A DNA stretch of 64,000 nucleotides from Collimonas humicola (GCF_018304945.1 NZ_JAGQEE010000012.1:48628-112627); one strand, 5' to 3'. Numbered from the stretch's first letter, positions 1 through 10,010 are shown. Made by a program: numbers and translations. Notes: generated from the sequence alone by a model not told the origin.

Positions 1-997
1 AGATTACCTGCAACATCACCGACAAAGTTTCAACCACGAAAATACCGCCCATAATGAACAGCACGATTTCCTGGCGCACGATGACAGCCACCGTGCCAAG
101 GGCGCCGCCCAGGGCCAGCGCGCCGACATCGCCCATGAACACCTGCGCCGGATAAGCGTTGTACCAGAGGAAGGCGAGTCCTGCGCCGGCCATGGCGCCG
201 CAGAAGATCAGCAGTTCGCCGGCGCCCGGGATATGCGGGATCAGCAGGTATTTGGCGAAAGTGACGTTGCCGGTCAGGTAGGCGAACAATCCCAGCGCCG
301 CGCCGACCATCACGGTCGGCATGATCGCCAGGCCGTCCAGGCCGTCGGTCAGGTTGACGGCGTTGCTGGTGCCGACGATGACGAAATAGGTCAAGGCCAT
401 GAAACCCCACACGCCCAGCGGATAGCTGACGGTCTTGAAGAACGGCACGATCAGATCGGCCTTGGGCGGCAGATCCAGGCTGAAACCCGACTCGACCCAG
501 GCCACGAACAAATCCCACACCTGGGTATTGTTCGGCGCGGACACCGAGAACGCCAGGTAGATCGCGGCGACCACGCCGATCACCGATTGCCAGAAATATT
601 TTTCGCGCGAACGCATGCCGTTCGGATCCTTGTAGACCACCTTGCGATAGTCGTCGACCCAGCCGATGGTGCCGAAACCGAGCGTCACGATCAGCACGAT
701 CCAGACGAAACGGTTGCCGAGATCGCTCCACAGCAAAGTCGAAATGCCGATCGCGATCAGGATCAGGACGCCGCCCATGGTTGGCGTGCCGGACTTGATG
801 AGGTGCGTCTGCGGGCCGTCGGTACGCACCGCCTGGCCGACCTTGAGGCGCGCCAGCATGCGGATCACGCCCGGTCCGGCGATCAGGCCGATCATCAGCG
901 CCGTCAGGGTCGCAAACACCGCGCGGAACGTGATGAAGTTGAAGACGCGCAGGAAACTGAAATCCTGCTGAAAATTTTGTGCCAGCCATAGCAGCAT
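1..997 (-). CDS. mraY: MraY, phospho-N-acetylmuramoyl-pentapeptide transferase (partial, 3' end outside window)
   Basis: MraY transfers phospho-MurNAc-pentapeptide from UDP to undecaprenyl phosphate, giving lipid I at the inner membrane. The minus-strand frame beginning ATG at 997 reads [15 protein letters not shown] and continues open to the window edge (332 codons). It shows alternating hydrophobic segments and the family signatures GWVDDYRK and [10 protein letters not shown], which carry the catalytic aspartates. Betaproteobacterial MraY is usually about 389 residues, so roughly the last 57 are outside. The start lies 1 nt after the murF stop, which suggests translational coupling inside the dcw operon. 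Identification is firm; only the C-terminus is unseen. Confidence 0.96.
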   Translation of the reverse strand, partial: MLLWLAQNFQQDFSFLRVFNFITFRAVFATLTALMIGLIAGPGVIRMLARLKVGQAVRTDGPQTHLIKSGTPTMGGVLILIAIGISTLLWSDLGNRFVWIVLIVTLGFGTIGWVDDYRKVVYKDPNGMRSREKYFWQSVIGVVAAIYLAFSVSAPNNTQVWDLFVAWVESGFSLDLPPKADLIVPFFKTVSYPLGVWGFMALTYFVIVGTSNAVNLTDGLDGLAIMPTVMVGAALGLFAYLTGNVTFAKYLLIPHIPGAGELLIFCGAMAGAGLAFLWYNAYPAQVFMGDVGALALGGALGTVAVIVRQEIVLFIMGGIFVVETLSVMLQVI

Positions 998-998
998 G

Positions 999-2399
999 TT
1001 AGTGAATCCCCTCGGATGTTGTGCCAACCAGGTGCTGGACGGCGCGCTCCATTTTCATGAAGCGCGAGCCTTTGACCAGCACGGTCGTATTAGGTGTCAT
1101 GGTGGCATCGAGCGCGGCTAGCAACGCTGCGATGTCGGTAAAGTGGCAGGCTTGAGGGCCGAAGGCGATACTTGCCTCGGCCGCCATCTGGCCCAGCGTG
1201 AACAGCTGCGTAATGCCGCGCTGCTGCGCGTAAGCGCCGATTTCGTGGTGAAACTGGCGGCCGTCGTTGCCGACTTCGCCCATCTCGCCCAGCACCAGCA
1301 GACGCGGCGCGGCAGCCTGCGCCAGGACGTCGATCGCAGCCCGCACCGAATCCGGATTGGCGTTGTAGGTATCGTCGATCACCAGTGCACCGGTGCAGCT
1401 TGCGCGGGTTGCCAGCTTGCGCTGCAGGCGGCCGCTGACCGGCGCGAACGATTCCAGGCCGCGCTTGATGGCAGCGAGGTCTACGCCGATCGCCAGCGTG
1501 CAGGCGATCGCCGCCAGCGCATTGCGTACATTGTGCTCGCCGGCAGCCGCCAGCTGCACCAGGAACGAAGGCTGGCCGGGAACGCTCACCGTCAAGTCGC
1601 TGCCGAAGCCGTCGGCGCCATTGCTGTAGCTGCAATGGACGTCTGCCGCCGGCGTCAGGCCGAAAGTCAGACTGCCGCCCTTGCCTGCGCTGTAGCCGCG
1701 CCACAGGCCGGTATACGGATCATCCGCAGGGAAGACCGCAATGCCATCGGCTGCCAGGCCACGGATCACGCTGCCGTTTTCCTCGGCAACGACTTCGACG
1801 CTGGCCATGAACTCTTGATGTTCGCGCTGGGCATTGTTGACCAGCGCGACAGTGGGTTCGGCAAGTGCCGTCAGCACGGCGATTTCGCCGGGATGGTTCA
1901 TGCCCAGCTCAATCACGGCAGCCTGATGTTCTGCCTGCAACCGCAGCAAGGTCAGCGGCACGCCGATCTCGTTATTGAAATTGCCGCGCGTCGCCAGCGA
2001 CTTGTCGACGCCAAAAGCCGCGACCAGGATCGCGGCGATCATTTCCTTGACAGTGGTCTTGCCGTTGCTGCCGGTGACGGCGATCAGCGGCAGCCTGAAT
2101 TGCTGGCGCCAGCGCTGCCCTATCGCGCCCAAGGCCAGGCGGGTATCGGCCACCACCAGCGCCGGCACCGCCAGCCCTGCGGGAGCTTGCTCGACCACTA
2201 CCGCGGCGGCGCCCTGGGCGATGACCTGATCGAGGAAATCGTGGGCGTCAAAACGCTCGCCGCGCAAGGCGACGAACACAGAACCGGGGGTCACTGCGCG
2301 GCTGTCCGTAAACAAGCCGCTGATCACGGCCTGGCCGGCGGCGCCGGCGCTGGCAGGCAAGCCCAGCCACGACTGCAGTTGCGCCAATGTAGTATTCAT
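999..2399 (-). CDS. murF: MurF, UDP-MurNAc-tripeptide--D-Ala-D-Ala ligase
   Basis: MurF is a cytoplasmic Mur ligase that adds D-Ala-D-Ala to UDP-MurNAc-tripeptide using ATP, the last soluble step of peptidoglycan precursor synthesis. The 466-residue protein has the Mur-ligase P-loop ([13 protein letters not shown], about residues 108-120) in the central ATP-binding domain, followed by the C-terminal domain ([16 protein letters not shown]). Length is normal for the family. Its ATG overlaps the murE stop in an ATGA arrangement, and mraY follows after 1 nt, so the three genes are expected to be translated as a coupled unit. Confidence 0.97.
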   Translation of the reverse strand: MNTTLAQLQSWLGLPASAGAAGQAVISGLFTDSRAVTPGSVFVALRGERFDAHDFLDQVIAQGAAAVVVEQAPAGLAVPALVVADTRLALGAIGQRWRQQFRLPLIAVTGSNGKTTVKEMIAAILVAAFGVDKSLATRGNFNNEIGVPLTLLRLQAEHQAAVIELGMNHPGEIAVLTALAEPTVALVNNAQREHQEFMASVEVVAEENGSVIRGLAADGIAVFPADDPYTGLWRGYSAGKGGSLTFGLTPAADVHCSYSNGADGFGSDLTVSVPGQPSFLVQLAAAGEHNVRNALAAIACTLAIGVDLAAIKRGLESFAPVSGRLQRKLATRASCTGALVIDDTYNANPDSVRAAIDVLAQAAAPRLLVLGEMGEVGNDGRQFHHEIGAYAQQRGITQLFTLGQMAAEASIAFGPQACHFTDIAALLAALDATMTPNTTVLVKGSRFMKMERAVQHLVGTTSEGIH

Positions 2400-3928
2400 A
2401 GGCTGCCGCCCTTCATCGTCGCCCGCGCAGCGAGCGCCAGGGCAGTATGGTCGGCGTCTAAAAACGGCAATTTCTTTCCTTTGATTTCCTGATATGTTTC
2501 ATGTCCTTTTCCTGCCAGCAGCACGACGTCGGCCTTGGCCGCATGCCGTACTGCCCACAGGATCGCCGCAGCGCGGTCTTCCAGGGCTTGCGCTGCCTGC
2601 GGCGCCTTCATTCCGGCCAGGATCTGGCTGATGATGGCGGCCGGTTCTTCGCTGCGCGGATTGTCGCTGGTGACGATGACGTGATCCGCCAGTTCCGCCA
2701 CTGCGCCCATCTGCGGCCGCTTGCCGGGATCGCGGTCGCCGCCGCAGCCGAATACGCACCACAATTCGCCATTGCGTTGCTGCGCAACCTGGCGCAGCGT
2801 ACTCAAGGTCTTTTCCAGCGCGTCCGGCGTGTGGGCATAATCGATCACGATCAGCGGCGCATCCTGGCCGCCGAATTGCTGCATTCGACCCGGCACGGCG
2901 ACCAACAGTTCAATCGCATCGAGCGCCGCCTTCCATTCAATGCCATGGGCCAGCAGCACGCCCAGGATACCCAGCGCATTGCTGACATTGAACTGGCCCA
3001 CCAACTGCGTCTTCAACTGCCCGGAACCGAATGGCGATTCGACGTGGAAAACGGTGCCGCCGGCGCTGGTGCGGATCGCCGAGGCGCGCAGGACGGCAAT
3101 ATCTGCCGGCGCTGCCGGTTCGGCGCAGGTATAGCCGATCACGGGAATGGCCCGCTTCTTTTTCTGCAGATGGCTGACCAGGCGCAAGCCCATGTCGTCA
3201 TCCAGATTGATCACCGCCTGCTGCAAGCCCGGCCAGTCGAACAATATGCGCTTGGCGGCTTCGTAGTGCTGCTCGTCGCCGTGGTAATCCAGGTGGTCGC
3301 GAGTGAAATTGGTGAATAGCGCGATGTCGACATGCATGCCGTTCAGGCGCCCTTGCTCGAGGCCGATCGAGGATGCTTCAATCGCCAGCGCCTTGACGCC
3401 TTGCTTGCGCATGGCGCTCAAGGTCTGCTGCAACAACAGCGCGTCCGGGGTGGTGTTGCCGGTTTCTTCAAATTCGCCGCGCAGGCCCTGCGCATAAACG
3501 CCCGTGCCGAGCGTACCGATCACACCGGTAGCCTGCCCCAGATGCGACAGCGCGTGTCCCAGCCACTGGCTGCAGGAAGTCTTGCCATTGGTGCCGGTGA
3601 CGGCCACCACCAGCATGTCCTTGTCCGCCTGCTGATAGTAGGCGGCGGCGATCTGGCTGGACAGCTGCTTCAGCCCGCTTACCGCCAGATGTGCCGCCGT
3701 CCACGCCGTATCCCAGCTGAATTTCTCGCTCTCGTACAGTACCGCCGAAGCGCCGTTTTTCAGCGCCTGCACAATATAGGCGCGGCCGTCCGCGGCATCG
3801 CCCGGATAGGCGAAAAACACATCGCCGGCCTTGACCTTGCGCGAGTCCGACACCAGTTCGGCGCCGGCCGGCGCTACGCTGCCCAGCCACTGCTGGATGT
3901 CTTGCAGTCGTTTCGCTATGGAGGTCAT
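2396..3928 (-). CDS. murE: MurE, UDP-MurNAc-L-Ala-D-Glu--meso-diaminopimelate ligase
   Basis: MurE adds the third residue to the peptidoglycan stem peptide. The P-loop VTGTNGKTS lies at about residues 110-118. The DNPR motif in TSDNPRSEEP is the known signature of enzymes using meso-diaminopimelate rather than lysine, so a DAP-type wall is expected. I chose the ATG at 3928 (MTSIAKRL, 510 residues), which overlaps the ftsI stop by one base (TGATG); a GTG one codon upstream at 3931 is also possible. The 3' end overlaps murF by 4 nt. Confidence 0.97.
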   Translation of the reverse strand: MTSIAKRLQDIQQWLGSVAPAGAELVSDSRKVKAGDVFFAYPGDAADGRAYIVQALKNGASAVLYESEKFSWDTAWTAAHLAVSGLKQLSSQIAAAYYQQADKDMLVVAVTGTNGKTSCSQWLGHALSHLGQATGVIGTLGTGVYAQGLRGEFEETGNTTPDALLLQQTLSAMRKQGVKALAIEASSIGLEQGRLNGMHVDIALFTNFTRDHLDYHGDEQHYEAAKRILFDWPGLQQAVINLDDDMGLRLVSHLQKKKRAIPVIGYTCAEPAAPADIAVLRASAIRTSAGGTVFHVESPFGSGQLKTQLVGQFNVSNALGILGVLLAHGIEWKAALDAIELLVAVPGRMQQFGGQDAPLIVIDYAHTPDALEKTLSTLRQVAQQRNGELWCVFGCGGDRDPGKRPQMGAVAELADHVIVTSDNPRSEEPAAIISQILAGMKAPQAAQALEDRAAAILWAVRHAAKADVVLLAGKGHETYQEIKGKKLPFLDADHTALALAARATMKGGSL

Positions 3929-5709
3929 CACAAGCCCTCCTGCGGACCGTCGGTCGGGATGATGATGTCAGTGACGCTGGAATCGGGCGGCACGTTCAGC
4001 GCGCGCAAGGCGTTCGCCGCCACCGTCGCAAACACCGGCGCGGCAACGTCGCCGCCGAAGTGCGAGCCGACCGCCGGTTCATCCACCATCACCGCAATAA
4101 TCAGGCGCGGATCGGAAGCCGGCGCAAAGCCGACGAAATCGGCAATGTATTTTTTGACGTACTTGCCGCCTTCGATCTTGTAGGCGGTGCCGGTCTTGCC
4201 GCCGACGCGGTAGCCCGGCACTTGCGCTTTCGGCGCGGTGCCGCCAGGCGCGGTGACTCTTTCCAGCATCGCGCGCATGGTGAGCGCGGTCTTTTCAGAG
4301 ACCACGCGCTGGCCGACCGGCGGCTCGGTCACCTTCTGGAACGACAGCGGGATCAGGTCGCCGTTGCGGGCAAATATGGTATAGGCGTGCGCCATCTGGA
4401 TCAGCGATACGGAGATGCCGTGACCGTAGCTCATGGTGGCCTGTTCGATCGGACGCCATGACTTGAACGGCCGCACACGGCCGGCGACAGCGCCAGGGAA
4501 ACCGAATTTCGGCTGCTGGCCCAGACCTACAGTAGTAAACATCTCCCACATCTCTTCGGCCGGCATTTGCAGCGCAATCTTGGCAGTGCCGATATTCGAC
4601 GACTTCTGGATGATCTGCGCAACGCTCATGGTCTGCACCGGGTGCGGATGGGAATCGCCCACGGTTGCGGTGCCGATGGTCATCTTGTCCGGCACCTGGA
4701 AAGTCGTGGTGGCCTGCACCCGGTTGGTGTCCAGCGCCAGGGCGACCGTAAACGGCTTCAAGGTCGAGCCGGGCTCGAAGGTATCGGTCATCACGCGGTT
4801 GCGCAGCTGCGCGCCGGTCAGCACCGAGCGATCGTTAGGGTTATAGCTTGGCAGGTTGGCCAGCGCCAGCACTTCGCCGCTCTTGGCGTCGACCACCACG
4901 ATGCCGCCCGCCTTGGCCTTGAACTTCTCGACCGCTTCCTTGAGCTGGGTGAAGGCAATGTACTGGATCTTGCTGTCGATCGACAGCACCAGGTCTTTGC
5001 CGTCATGCGGCTCCTTGACCGCCTCGATATCTTCGACGATGCGGCCGAGCCGGTCCTTGATCACGCGGCGGCTGCCGGTGGCGCCCGCCAGGTTTTTTTG
5101 CTGCGACAGTTCCATGCCGTCCTGGCCGGCATCTTCGACGTTGGTAAAGCCGACCACGTGCGCCGCAACCTCGCCCTCGGGATAGAAGCGCTTGTATTCC
5201 TTGCGGGTTTCTATGCCATCGATGCCGAGCTTGATGATCTGGTCAGAGATATCCTGTTCGACCTGACGCTTGAGGTAGACGAAATTGCGGTCGGAATCGA
5301 GCTTCTTGCTCAGCTCGGCGCTGCTCATGTCGAGCAGCTTGGCCAGGGCCTGCAATTTTTCCTTGGGCGCGTCCTTGACGTCGTCAGGAATCGCCCAGAT
5401 CGCCTTGACCGGCACCGACGACGCCAGCACCTGGCCGTTGCGGTCGGTGATCTTGCCGCGCGTGGCCGGCAGCTCAAGCGTGCGGGCGTAGCGCGAGGCG
5501 CCCTGCTTTTGCAGGAAATCGGTGGAGATGCCTTGCAGCCACAGAGCCCGCACGATCAGCGCCAGGAAGGCCGCGAACATGGCGAACAGCACCACCCGCG
5601 AACGCCATACCGGCAGCTTGACCTTCAGCACCGGGCTGGCCGAAAACGGCACGCCTTTGCCTGCCGCGATACGGCCGGTATGCGAGCTGCGCGGGGGATT
5701 GCGCGTCAT
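3928..5709 (-). CDS. ftsI: FtsI (PBP3), division-specific peptidoglycan transpeptidase
   Basis: FtsI is the class B penicillin-binding protein that cross-links septal peptidoglycan together with FtsW. The 593-residue protein has a short cytoplasmic N-terminus, one membrane anchor (about residues 38-59), a PBP dimerization domain, and a transpeptidase domain. The serine-enzyme motifs are complete: SxxK at S315-T-L-K318, SxN at S369-S-N371, and KTGTA near residue 507. Its start overlaps the ftsL stop (ATGA). The gene sits in the standard dcw order between ftsL and murE. Confidence 0.97.
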   Translation of the reverse strand: MTRNPPRSSHTGRIAAGKGVPFSASPVLKVKLPVWRSRVVLFAMFAAFLALIVRALWLQGISTDFLQKQGASRYARTLELPATRGKITDRNGQVLASSVPVKAIWAIPDDVKDAPKEKLQALAKLLDMSSAELSKKLDSDRNFVYLKRQVEQDISDQIIKLGIDGIETRKEYKRFYPEGEVAAHVVGFTNVEDAGQDGMELSQQKNLAGATGSRRVIKDRLGRIVEDIEAVKEPHDGKDLVLSIDSKIQYIAFTQLKEAVEKFKAKAGGIVVVDAKSGEVLALANLPSYNPNDRSVLTGAQLRNRVMTDTFEPGSTLKPFTVALALDTNRVQATTTFQVPDKMTIGTATVGDSHPHPVQTMSVAQIIQKSSNIGTAKIALQMPAEEMWEMFTTVGLGQQPKFGFPGAVAGRVRPFKSWRPIEQATMSYGHGISVSLIQMAHAYTIFARNGDLIPLSFQKVTEPPVGQRVVSEKTALTMRAMLERVTAPGGTAPKAQVPGYRVGGKTGTAYKIEGGKYVKKYIADFVGFAPASDPRLIIAVMVDEPAVGSHFGGDVAAPVFATVAANALRALNVPPDSSVTDIIIPTDGPQEGL

Positions 5710-5978
5710 TTTTCCCCCACCGTCAGATATTGGGTACGGGCGGCGGTCAGCGGCACCATGTTGAGGTCGCGCGTGGCGGCGGCTTCAATCCTGGCGTTCT
5801 TGCCCAGGGTCGACTGGTCCAGCTGCAATTGCGCCCATTCGATATCCAGCTGGCGCGACTGGCTGGCGGCCCGCTCCAGCTCGATGAACAGCTGGCGCGC
5901 CTGGTACTGGGAATTGACCAGCGCCAGTGCGCACAGCACCAGCGCCAGCGCCAGGATGAAATTGAGGCGGCCGCTCAT
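5706..5978 (-). CDS. ftsL: FtsL, cell division protein
   Basis: FtsL is a small bitopic protein of the FtsQLB complex that links early and late divisome assembly. The 90-residue product begins with a hydrophobic segment (about residues 4-22, [16 protein letters not shown]), followed by a region rich in Q, R, L and E (about 23-70) of the coiled-coil type. Sequence conservation in this family is low, so the call rests mainly on size, topology and position between rsmH and ftsI. It overlaps both neighbours by 4 nt. Confidence 0.92.
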   Translation of the reverse strand: MSGRLNFILALALVLCALALVNSQYQARQLFIELERAASQSRQLDIEWAQLQLDQSTLGKNARIEAAATRDLNMVPLTAARTQYLTVGEK

Positions 5979-6940
5979 GCCTGCGCCTCGTTGGCGGTCA
6001 GACGCTCGCCGACGCGCATGATGGCGGAACGGGCGCGCGGATTTTCCGCTACTTCCGCATCCGATGGTTTGACGCGGGAGATCAGCTTCAACGCCGGCTG
6101 CGGCAGGTCGACCGCGCGGATCGGCAGGCGGCGGTCAGGCTGCGGCAACCGGGCTTTCGAGGCCAGGAACTGCTTGACGATCCGGTCTTCCAGCGAATGA
6201 AAGCTGATCACGACTAATCTCCCTTGCCGGCCCATCTGCCGAAATGCCTGGTCCAGTACTATCTCGAGTTCTTCAAGCTCTTGATTGATGAAAATCCGTA
6301 TAGCCTGAAAGGTACGAGTGGCCGGGTCTTTGCCTTTCTCGCGGGTCTTGACGGCGTTTGCCACGATCTGGGCAAGCTGTCGTGTGCCAGTAATGGGCTT
6401 GATTGTCCGGCTAGCAACAATCGCCTTTGCAATCTGAACAGCAAACCGTTCTTCCCCATAATCACGTACCACCTTTCCGATTGTTTGTTCATCCGCGCTG
6501 GCCAGCCATTCTGCTGCCGATATGCCGCGCGTCGTATCCATCCGCATGTCGAGCGGGCCGTCGGCGCGGAAGCTGAACCCCCGGCTGGCGTCGTCCACCT
6601 GCGGCGATGAAATGCCCAGGTCCAGCAGCACGCCATCGACTTGTTGTATGCCTCTTTCCCGCAAGGCCTGCGCCATCGTCGCAAAACTATCGTGCACGAT
6701 CTCGAAACGCGGATCGGCGATAGTGCTGGCGGTGGCGATGGCTTGCGGGTCCTTGTCGAACGCGATCAGACGGCCGCGCTCGCCCAGGCTCTGTAAAATC
6801 TTGCGGCTGTGGCCGCCGCGGCCGAAAGTGCCGTCGACGTAAATACCGTCGGCGCGCGCGCCCTCGATCGCCAGCGCACTGACAGCCTCATCCAATAACA
6901 CGGTGCGGTGCTGGAACTCGGGCACCACTGGTTCACTCAT
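5975..6940 (-). CDS. rsmH: RsmH (MraW), 16S rRNA m4C1402 methyltransferase
   Basis: RsmH N4-methylates C1402 in the ribosomal P site using S-adenosylmethionine. The 321-residue protein shows the SAM motif [14 protein letters not shown] near residue 37, the [14 protein letters not shown] motif, and the C-terminal signature [13 protein letters not shown]. It is the second gene of the dcw cluster, 10 nt after mraZ, and overlaps ftsL by 4 nt. Oddity: the stretch at about 6200-6500 uses many AT-ending codons (ATA, AGA, TTA, ACA, CGT) that are rare in the rest of the gene and in its neighbours, although the encoded protein looks normal. Confidence 0.97.
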   Translation of the reverse strand: MSEPVVPEFQHRTVLLDEAVSALAIEGARADGIYVDGTFGRGGHSRKILQSLGERGRLIAFDKDPQAIATASTIADPRFEIVHDSFATMAQALRERGIQQVDGVLLDLGISSPQVDDASRGFSFRADGPLDMRMDTTRGISAAEWLASADEQTIGKVVRDYGEERFAVQIAKAIVASRTIKPITGTRQLAQIVANAVKTREKGKDPATRTFQAIRIFINQELEELEIVLDQAFRQMGRQGRLVVISFHSLEDRIVKQFLASKARLPQPDRRLPIRAVDLPQPALKLISRVKPSDAEVAENPRARSAIMRVGERLTANEAQA

Positions 6941-6950
6941 GGCGGGCCTG

Positions 6951-7379
6951 TCAGAACGAAAAATTGCTTAACACTTCGGGCATGCCAGCCGCAACTGCTT
7001 GCGACTCGCTCTCAGCCAGCTTGGCTGCATCCCAAATCTCGAAATGGCTTCCCATGCCCAGCAGCATTACCTCGCGCGTCAGGCCGACCGCTGAACGCAG
7101 TTCCGGCGCCACCAGGATCCGCCCCGCGGAATCGAGTTCGACGTCAGAGGCATTGCCCAGGAAAATCCGCTGCCAGGCGCGCGCCGACATCGGCCAGGCG
7201 GCGATCTGCTCGCGGTGGCTCTCCCACACCGGACGCGGGAACAGCAACAGGCAGCCATGCGGGTGCTTGGTCAGCGTCAGCCGGCCCTCGCACTGAACGG
7301 TCAGCGCGTCACGATGCTTGGATGGCACTGCCATCCGTCCTTTCGCATCGAGATTTAATGCTGACGCACCCTGAAACAC
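6951..7379 (-). CDS. mraZ: MraZ, dcw operon transcriptional regulator
   Basis: MraZ is a nucleoid-associated DNA-binding protein of the AbrB-like fold that forms ring oligomers and represses its own operon. The 142-residue protein has the two tandem SpoVT/AbrB-like repeats typical of the family (N-terminal [19 protein letters not shown]; second repeat [15 protein letters not shown]). I place the start at a GTG (7379), preceded after 8 nt by an ACAGGAG ribosome binding site. The 10-bp-spaced TG repeats immediately upstream are its likely binding site. Confidence 0.96.
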   Translation of the reverse strand: MFQGASALNLDAKGRMAVPSKHRDALTVQCEGRLTLTKHPHGCLLLFPRPVWESHREQIAAWPMSARAWQRIFLGNASDVELDSAGRILVAPELRSAVGLTREVMLLGMGSHFEIWDAAKLAESESQAVAAGMPEVLSNFSF

Positions 7380-7445
7380 CGCACACGCTCCTGTCGATTT
7401 GCTGCTGAATCCTGAGAAAGTTTTCTTTGCAAGTCAGCAAAAATG

Positions 7446-7480
7446 CCCCACAAAAAAACACTTTTCCACACTTTCACCCA
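7446..7480 (-). promoter_or_regulatory. MraZ-box direct repeats
   Basis: On the minus strand four 5-nt units recur with exact 10-bp phasing: TGGGT (7476-7480), TGTGG (7466-7470), TGTTT (7456-7460) and TGGGG (7446-7450), each separated by 5 nt. Known MraZ sites are TGGGN repeats with 5-nt spacers downstream of Pmra. Two units match perfectly and two are degenerate. The repeats begin at the end of the -10 and cover the expected start, consistent with autorepression. Confidence 0.75.
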
Positions 7481-7508
7481 CTTTAGAGGATGCACTATTC
7501 TAGGTCAA
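7480..7508 (-). promoter_or_regulatory. Predicted sigma-70 promoter of the dcw operon (Pmra)
   Basis: Read on the minus strand, TTGACC (7503-7508) is followed after exactly 17 bp by TAAAGT (7480-7485), about 100 bp before the mraZ GTG. The expected start point lies just downstream, inside the MraZ-type repeats. The position matches the Pmra promoter described in E. coli. Motif inspection only. Confidence 0.7.
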
Positions 7509-7851
7509 GCCATTTAGGAGGGAGAAATTGGAAAATATTCGAGTAAAGTCAATGACTTAGCGCCAATACCTGACAATGTGCAATGAATGTATTTACATTG
7601 AATTACTAAATAAATGAAGGACTTAGCGAGAGTTGTAAATGTCAGCTCTCAGCTATATACATGTGTTTGCGGCAAATTTGCCGAAACAAAGGTTCACAAT
7701 TGGATGCCGCATGGGACATCCAAAATGCCACAAATCGCAGATAAAGAAAGGAGTAGGCAGCTTGATCACGCGGAATGAACCGCGAGGTCGAGTGGTTATG
7801 GGGAGATCCAGACATAACAATGGAAAACAATCGCGTACTTTTTAGCCCCGA
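7509..7851. other. AT-rich intergenic region between ruvC and the dcw promoter
   Basis: About 340 bp with clearly lower GC than its surroundings and no gene I can support. It holds a perfect 14-bp palindrome, CGGCAAATTTGCCG (7670-7683), a small CGCGG/CCGCG hairpin (about 7769-7784), and the octamer ACTTAGCG twice. A weak 27-codon TTG-initiated frame (about 7762-7845, plus strand) follows an AAAGGAG, but it resembles no protein I know. I see no convincing T-tailed terminator for ruvC here. Confidence 0.5.
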
Positions 7852-8394
7852 TCAGCCAACCAGCCGGCCGCCGCGCACGCGCAAACCTTTTTTGGCCAGG
7901 CCTGGCGCCAGCGCGCTCAGATGCGCCAGGGCATCGCCGCTGTGCGCATGGCAAATCGCCACCGCCAGCGCGTCGGCGGCATCGGTGCCGGGCAAGCCGG
8001 GCAGTTGCAGCAAGCGCTGCACCATGTCCTGCACCTGCTGTTTTTGCGCCTTGCCATGGCCGGCGACTGCCTGCTTGATCTGCAAGGCGGTGTATTCCGC
8101 CACCGGCAAGTCTGCGCTCACTAACGCACAGATGGCCGCGCCGCGCGCTTGCCCCAGCAGCAAGGTAGATTGTGGATTGACGTTGACGAAAACTTTTTCG
8201 ATGGCCGAGCAATCCGGCGCATAGGTGCGTATCACCTCCGACACGCTGGCAAGGATCACCTTCAAGCGTTGCGGTAGATCGGCGTCCGGCGTCTTGATGG
8301 TGCCCGAGCCGATATAGCTGAGCTTGTTGCCCTGCTTGTCGATGATGCCAAAACCGGTGGTCCGCAGACCCGGGTCGATACCGAGGATTTTCAT
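7852..8394 (-). CDS. ruvC: RuvC, Holliday junction resolvase
   Basis: RuvC cuts Holliday junctions symmetrically during recombinational repair, normally on RuvAB. The 180-residue protein keeps all four catalytic acidic residues at the E. coli positions: D7 (GIDPGL), E66 (SAIEKV), D138 and D141 (GTDAADALA). It is the last gene of a dusB-fis-purH-ruvC run. The usual ruvA and ruvB partners do not follow it: the next downstream gene is mraZ. No good Shine-Dalgarno precedes the ATG, and an 11-bp hairpin ends 11 nt upstream of it. Confidence 0.97.
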   Translation of the reverse strand: MKILGIDPGLRTTGFGIIDKQGNKLSYIGSGTIKTPDADLPQRLKVILASVSEVIRTYAPDCSAIEKVFVNVNPQSTLLLGQARGAAICALVSADLPVAEYTALQIKQAVAGHGKAQKQQVQDMVQRLLQLPGLPGTDAADALAVAICHAHSGDALAHLSALAPGLAKKGLRVRGGRLVG

Positions 8395-8405
8395 ATTCTG
8401 GAACG

Positions 8406-8432
8406 GGCTTTGCCGCGAGCGGCGGCAAAGCC
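8406..8432. repeat. Strong inverted repeat between purH and ruvC
   Basis: GGCTTTGCCGC (8406-8416) and GCGGCAAAGCC (8422-8432) form a perfect 11-bp stem with a 5-nt loop. No T-run follows on either strand, so it is not a standard terminator. In the purH-ruvC transcript it would stand just upstream of the ruvC start, where it could stabilise the purH end of the message or hinder ruvC initiation. Confidence 0.6.
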
Positions 8433-8444
8433 TCGCTCAGCTAC

Positions 8445-10010
8445 TTAGTGACGGAAATGGCGGGTGCCGGTCAGCAGCATGACTACGCCATGCTCGTCGG
8501 CGGCATCGATCACTTCCTGGTCGCGCATCGAACCGCCCGGTTGCACCACGCAGGTGGCGCCGGCGTCGACCACGACGTCTAAGCCGTCGCGGAACGGGAA
8601 GAAGGCGTCCGACGCCACGGCCGAACCGACCAGCGACAAACCGGCGTTCTGCGCCTTGATGGAAGCGATGCGGGCGGAGTCAACGCGGCTCATCTGGCCG
8701 GCGCCGACACCCAGGGTCATGCCATTGCCGCAAAACACGATGGCATTCGACTTGACGAACTTGGCGACGCGCCAGGCAAACATCAGGTCCTGCAGCTGCT
8801 GCTGGGTCGGCTGCTTCTTGCTGACGACTTTCAGTTCGCTCAAAGCGACATTGCGGGCATCCGGCGACTGCACCAGCAAACCGCCGCCGACGCGCTTGAA
8901 GTCATGCAGGTTGATCGCATGCGCCAGCGGGATTTCCAGCAGGCGCACGTTCTGCTTGGCGGCAAAGATCTGCTTGGCTTGCTCGGTGAAGGATGGCGCA
9001 ATGATCACTTCGACGAACTGCTTGGCGACCGCTTCGGCGGCATTGCCGTCGAGCTCCTGGTTGAAGGCGATGATGCCGCCAAACGCCGAGGTCGGATCGG
9101 TTTGCAGCGCCTTGCTGTAGGCTTCCAGCGGATTGCCGCCGATGGCGACGCCGCAGGGATTGGCGTGCTTGATGATGACGCAGGCGGTGTCATTGAAGGT
9201 CTTGACGCATTCCCAGGCGGCATCAGCATCGGCGATGTTGTTGTAGGACAGCTCCTTGCCCTGCAACTGCTTGTAGTTGGCCAGCGCGCCTTCGACATGC
9301 CGGGTGTCGCGGTAGAACGCCGCCGACTGGTGCGGGTTTTCGCCGTAGCGCATTTCCTGCACTTTTTCAAAATGCAGGTTCAAGGTCGCAGGATAGGCGC
9401 TGCGCGTGGTGTGCTGCTTGTCTTCGCCCAGCGAGGTAAAGTAATTGGTGATCGCGCCGTCGTATTGCGCAGTGTGGGCGAAGACCTTCTTGGCCAGCGC
9501 AAACTTGGTGCCGTAGCCGACTTCGCCCTGGTTGGCTTTCAGTTCGCTCAGTACGGCAGCATAGTCGCTAGGATCACACAGGACGATCACGTCCTTATGG
9601 TTCTTGGCCGAAGAGCGCAGCATGGCGGGGCCGCCGATGTCGATATTCTCGATCGCATCTTCCAGCGAGCACTGTTCCTTGGCGATGGTCTGCTGGAACG
9701 GATACAGGTTGACCACCACCATGTCGATCACCGGAATCTGATGCTGCGCCAGCGCCGCCACATGCTCTGGGAAATCGCGCCGCGCCAGGATGCCGCCGTG
9801 CACTTTCGGGTGCAGGGTCTTGACGCGGCCGTCGAGCATTTCCGGAAAGCCGGTATAGTCCGCCACTTCCGTGACCTTGATGCCGTTGTCGGCCAGCAGC
9901 TTGGCGGTGCCGCCGGTCGAGAGAATATTCACGCCCAGCGCCGACAACTCTTTTGCGAAATCGAGTATCCCGGTTTTATCGGATACGGAAATGAGGGCTT
10001 GTTTGATCAT
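8445..10010 (-). CDS. purH: PurH, bifunctional AICAR transformylase / IMP cyclohydrolase
   Basis: PurH performs the last two steps of de novo IMP synthesis: formylation of AICAR from 10-formyl-THF and ring closure. The 521-residue protein has the N-terminal MGS-like cyclohydrolase domain ([31 protein letters not shown]) and the C-terminal transformylase domain with the KHANPCGVA signature. Length is normal. It lies between fis and ruvC on the same strand, 50 nt upstream of ruvC and about 190 nt downstream of fis. Confidence 0.97.
   Translation of the reverse strand: MIKQALISVSDKTGILDFAKELSALGVNILSTGGTAKLLADNGIKVTEVADYTGFPEMLDGRVKTLHPKVHGGILARRDFPEHVAALAQHQIPVIDMVVVNLYPFQQTIAKEQCSLEDAIENIDIGGPAMLRSSAKNHKDVIVLCDPSDYAAVLSELKANQGEVGYGTKFALAKKVFAHTAQYDGAITNYFTSLGEDKQHTTRSAYPATLNLHFEKVQEMRYGENPHQSAAFYRDTRHVEGALANYKQLQGKELSYNNIADADAAWECVKTFNDTACVIIKHANPCGVAIGGNPLEAYSKALQTDPTSAFGGIIAFNQELDGNAAEAVAKQFVEVIIAPSFTEQAKQIFAAKQNVRLLEIPLAHAINLHDFKRVGGGLLVQSPDARNVALSELKVVSKKQPTQQQLQDLMFAWRVAKFVKSNAIVFCGNGMTLGVGAGQMSRVDSARIASIKAQNAGLSLVGSAVASDAFFPFRDGLDVVVDAGATCVVQPGGSMRDQEVIDAADEHGVVMLLTGTRHFRH

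Noticed and set aside
30..989. Long minus-strand frame rich in Arg, Asp and Gly
   Set aside because: It is a shifted frame of mraY; the frame from 997 shows real MraY motifs and hydrophobic segments.
1143..2492. Plus-strand open frame of 449 codons
   Set aside because: It runs antisense to murF. High GC leaves such frames open; composition is not protein-like and no motif is recognised.
4567..6021. Plus-strand open frame of 484 codons
   Set aside because: Antisense to ftsI and ftsL, both with full family motifs.
7639..7845. Possible small protein of 68 residues, plus strand
   Set aside because: No ribosome binding site at its ATG and no resemblance to known proteins; kept only as part of the intergenic description.
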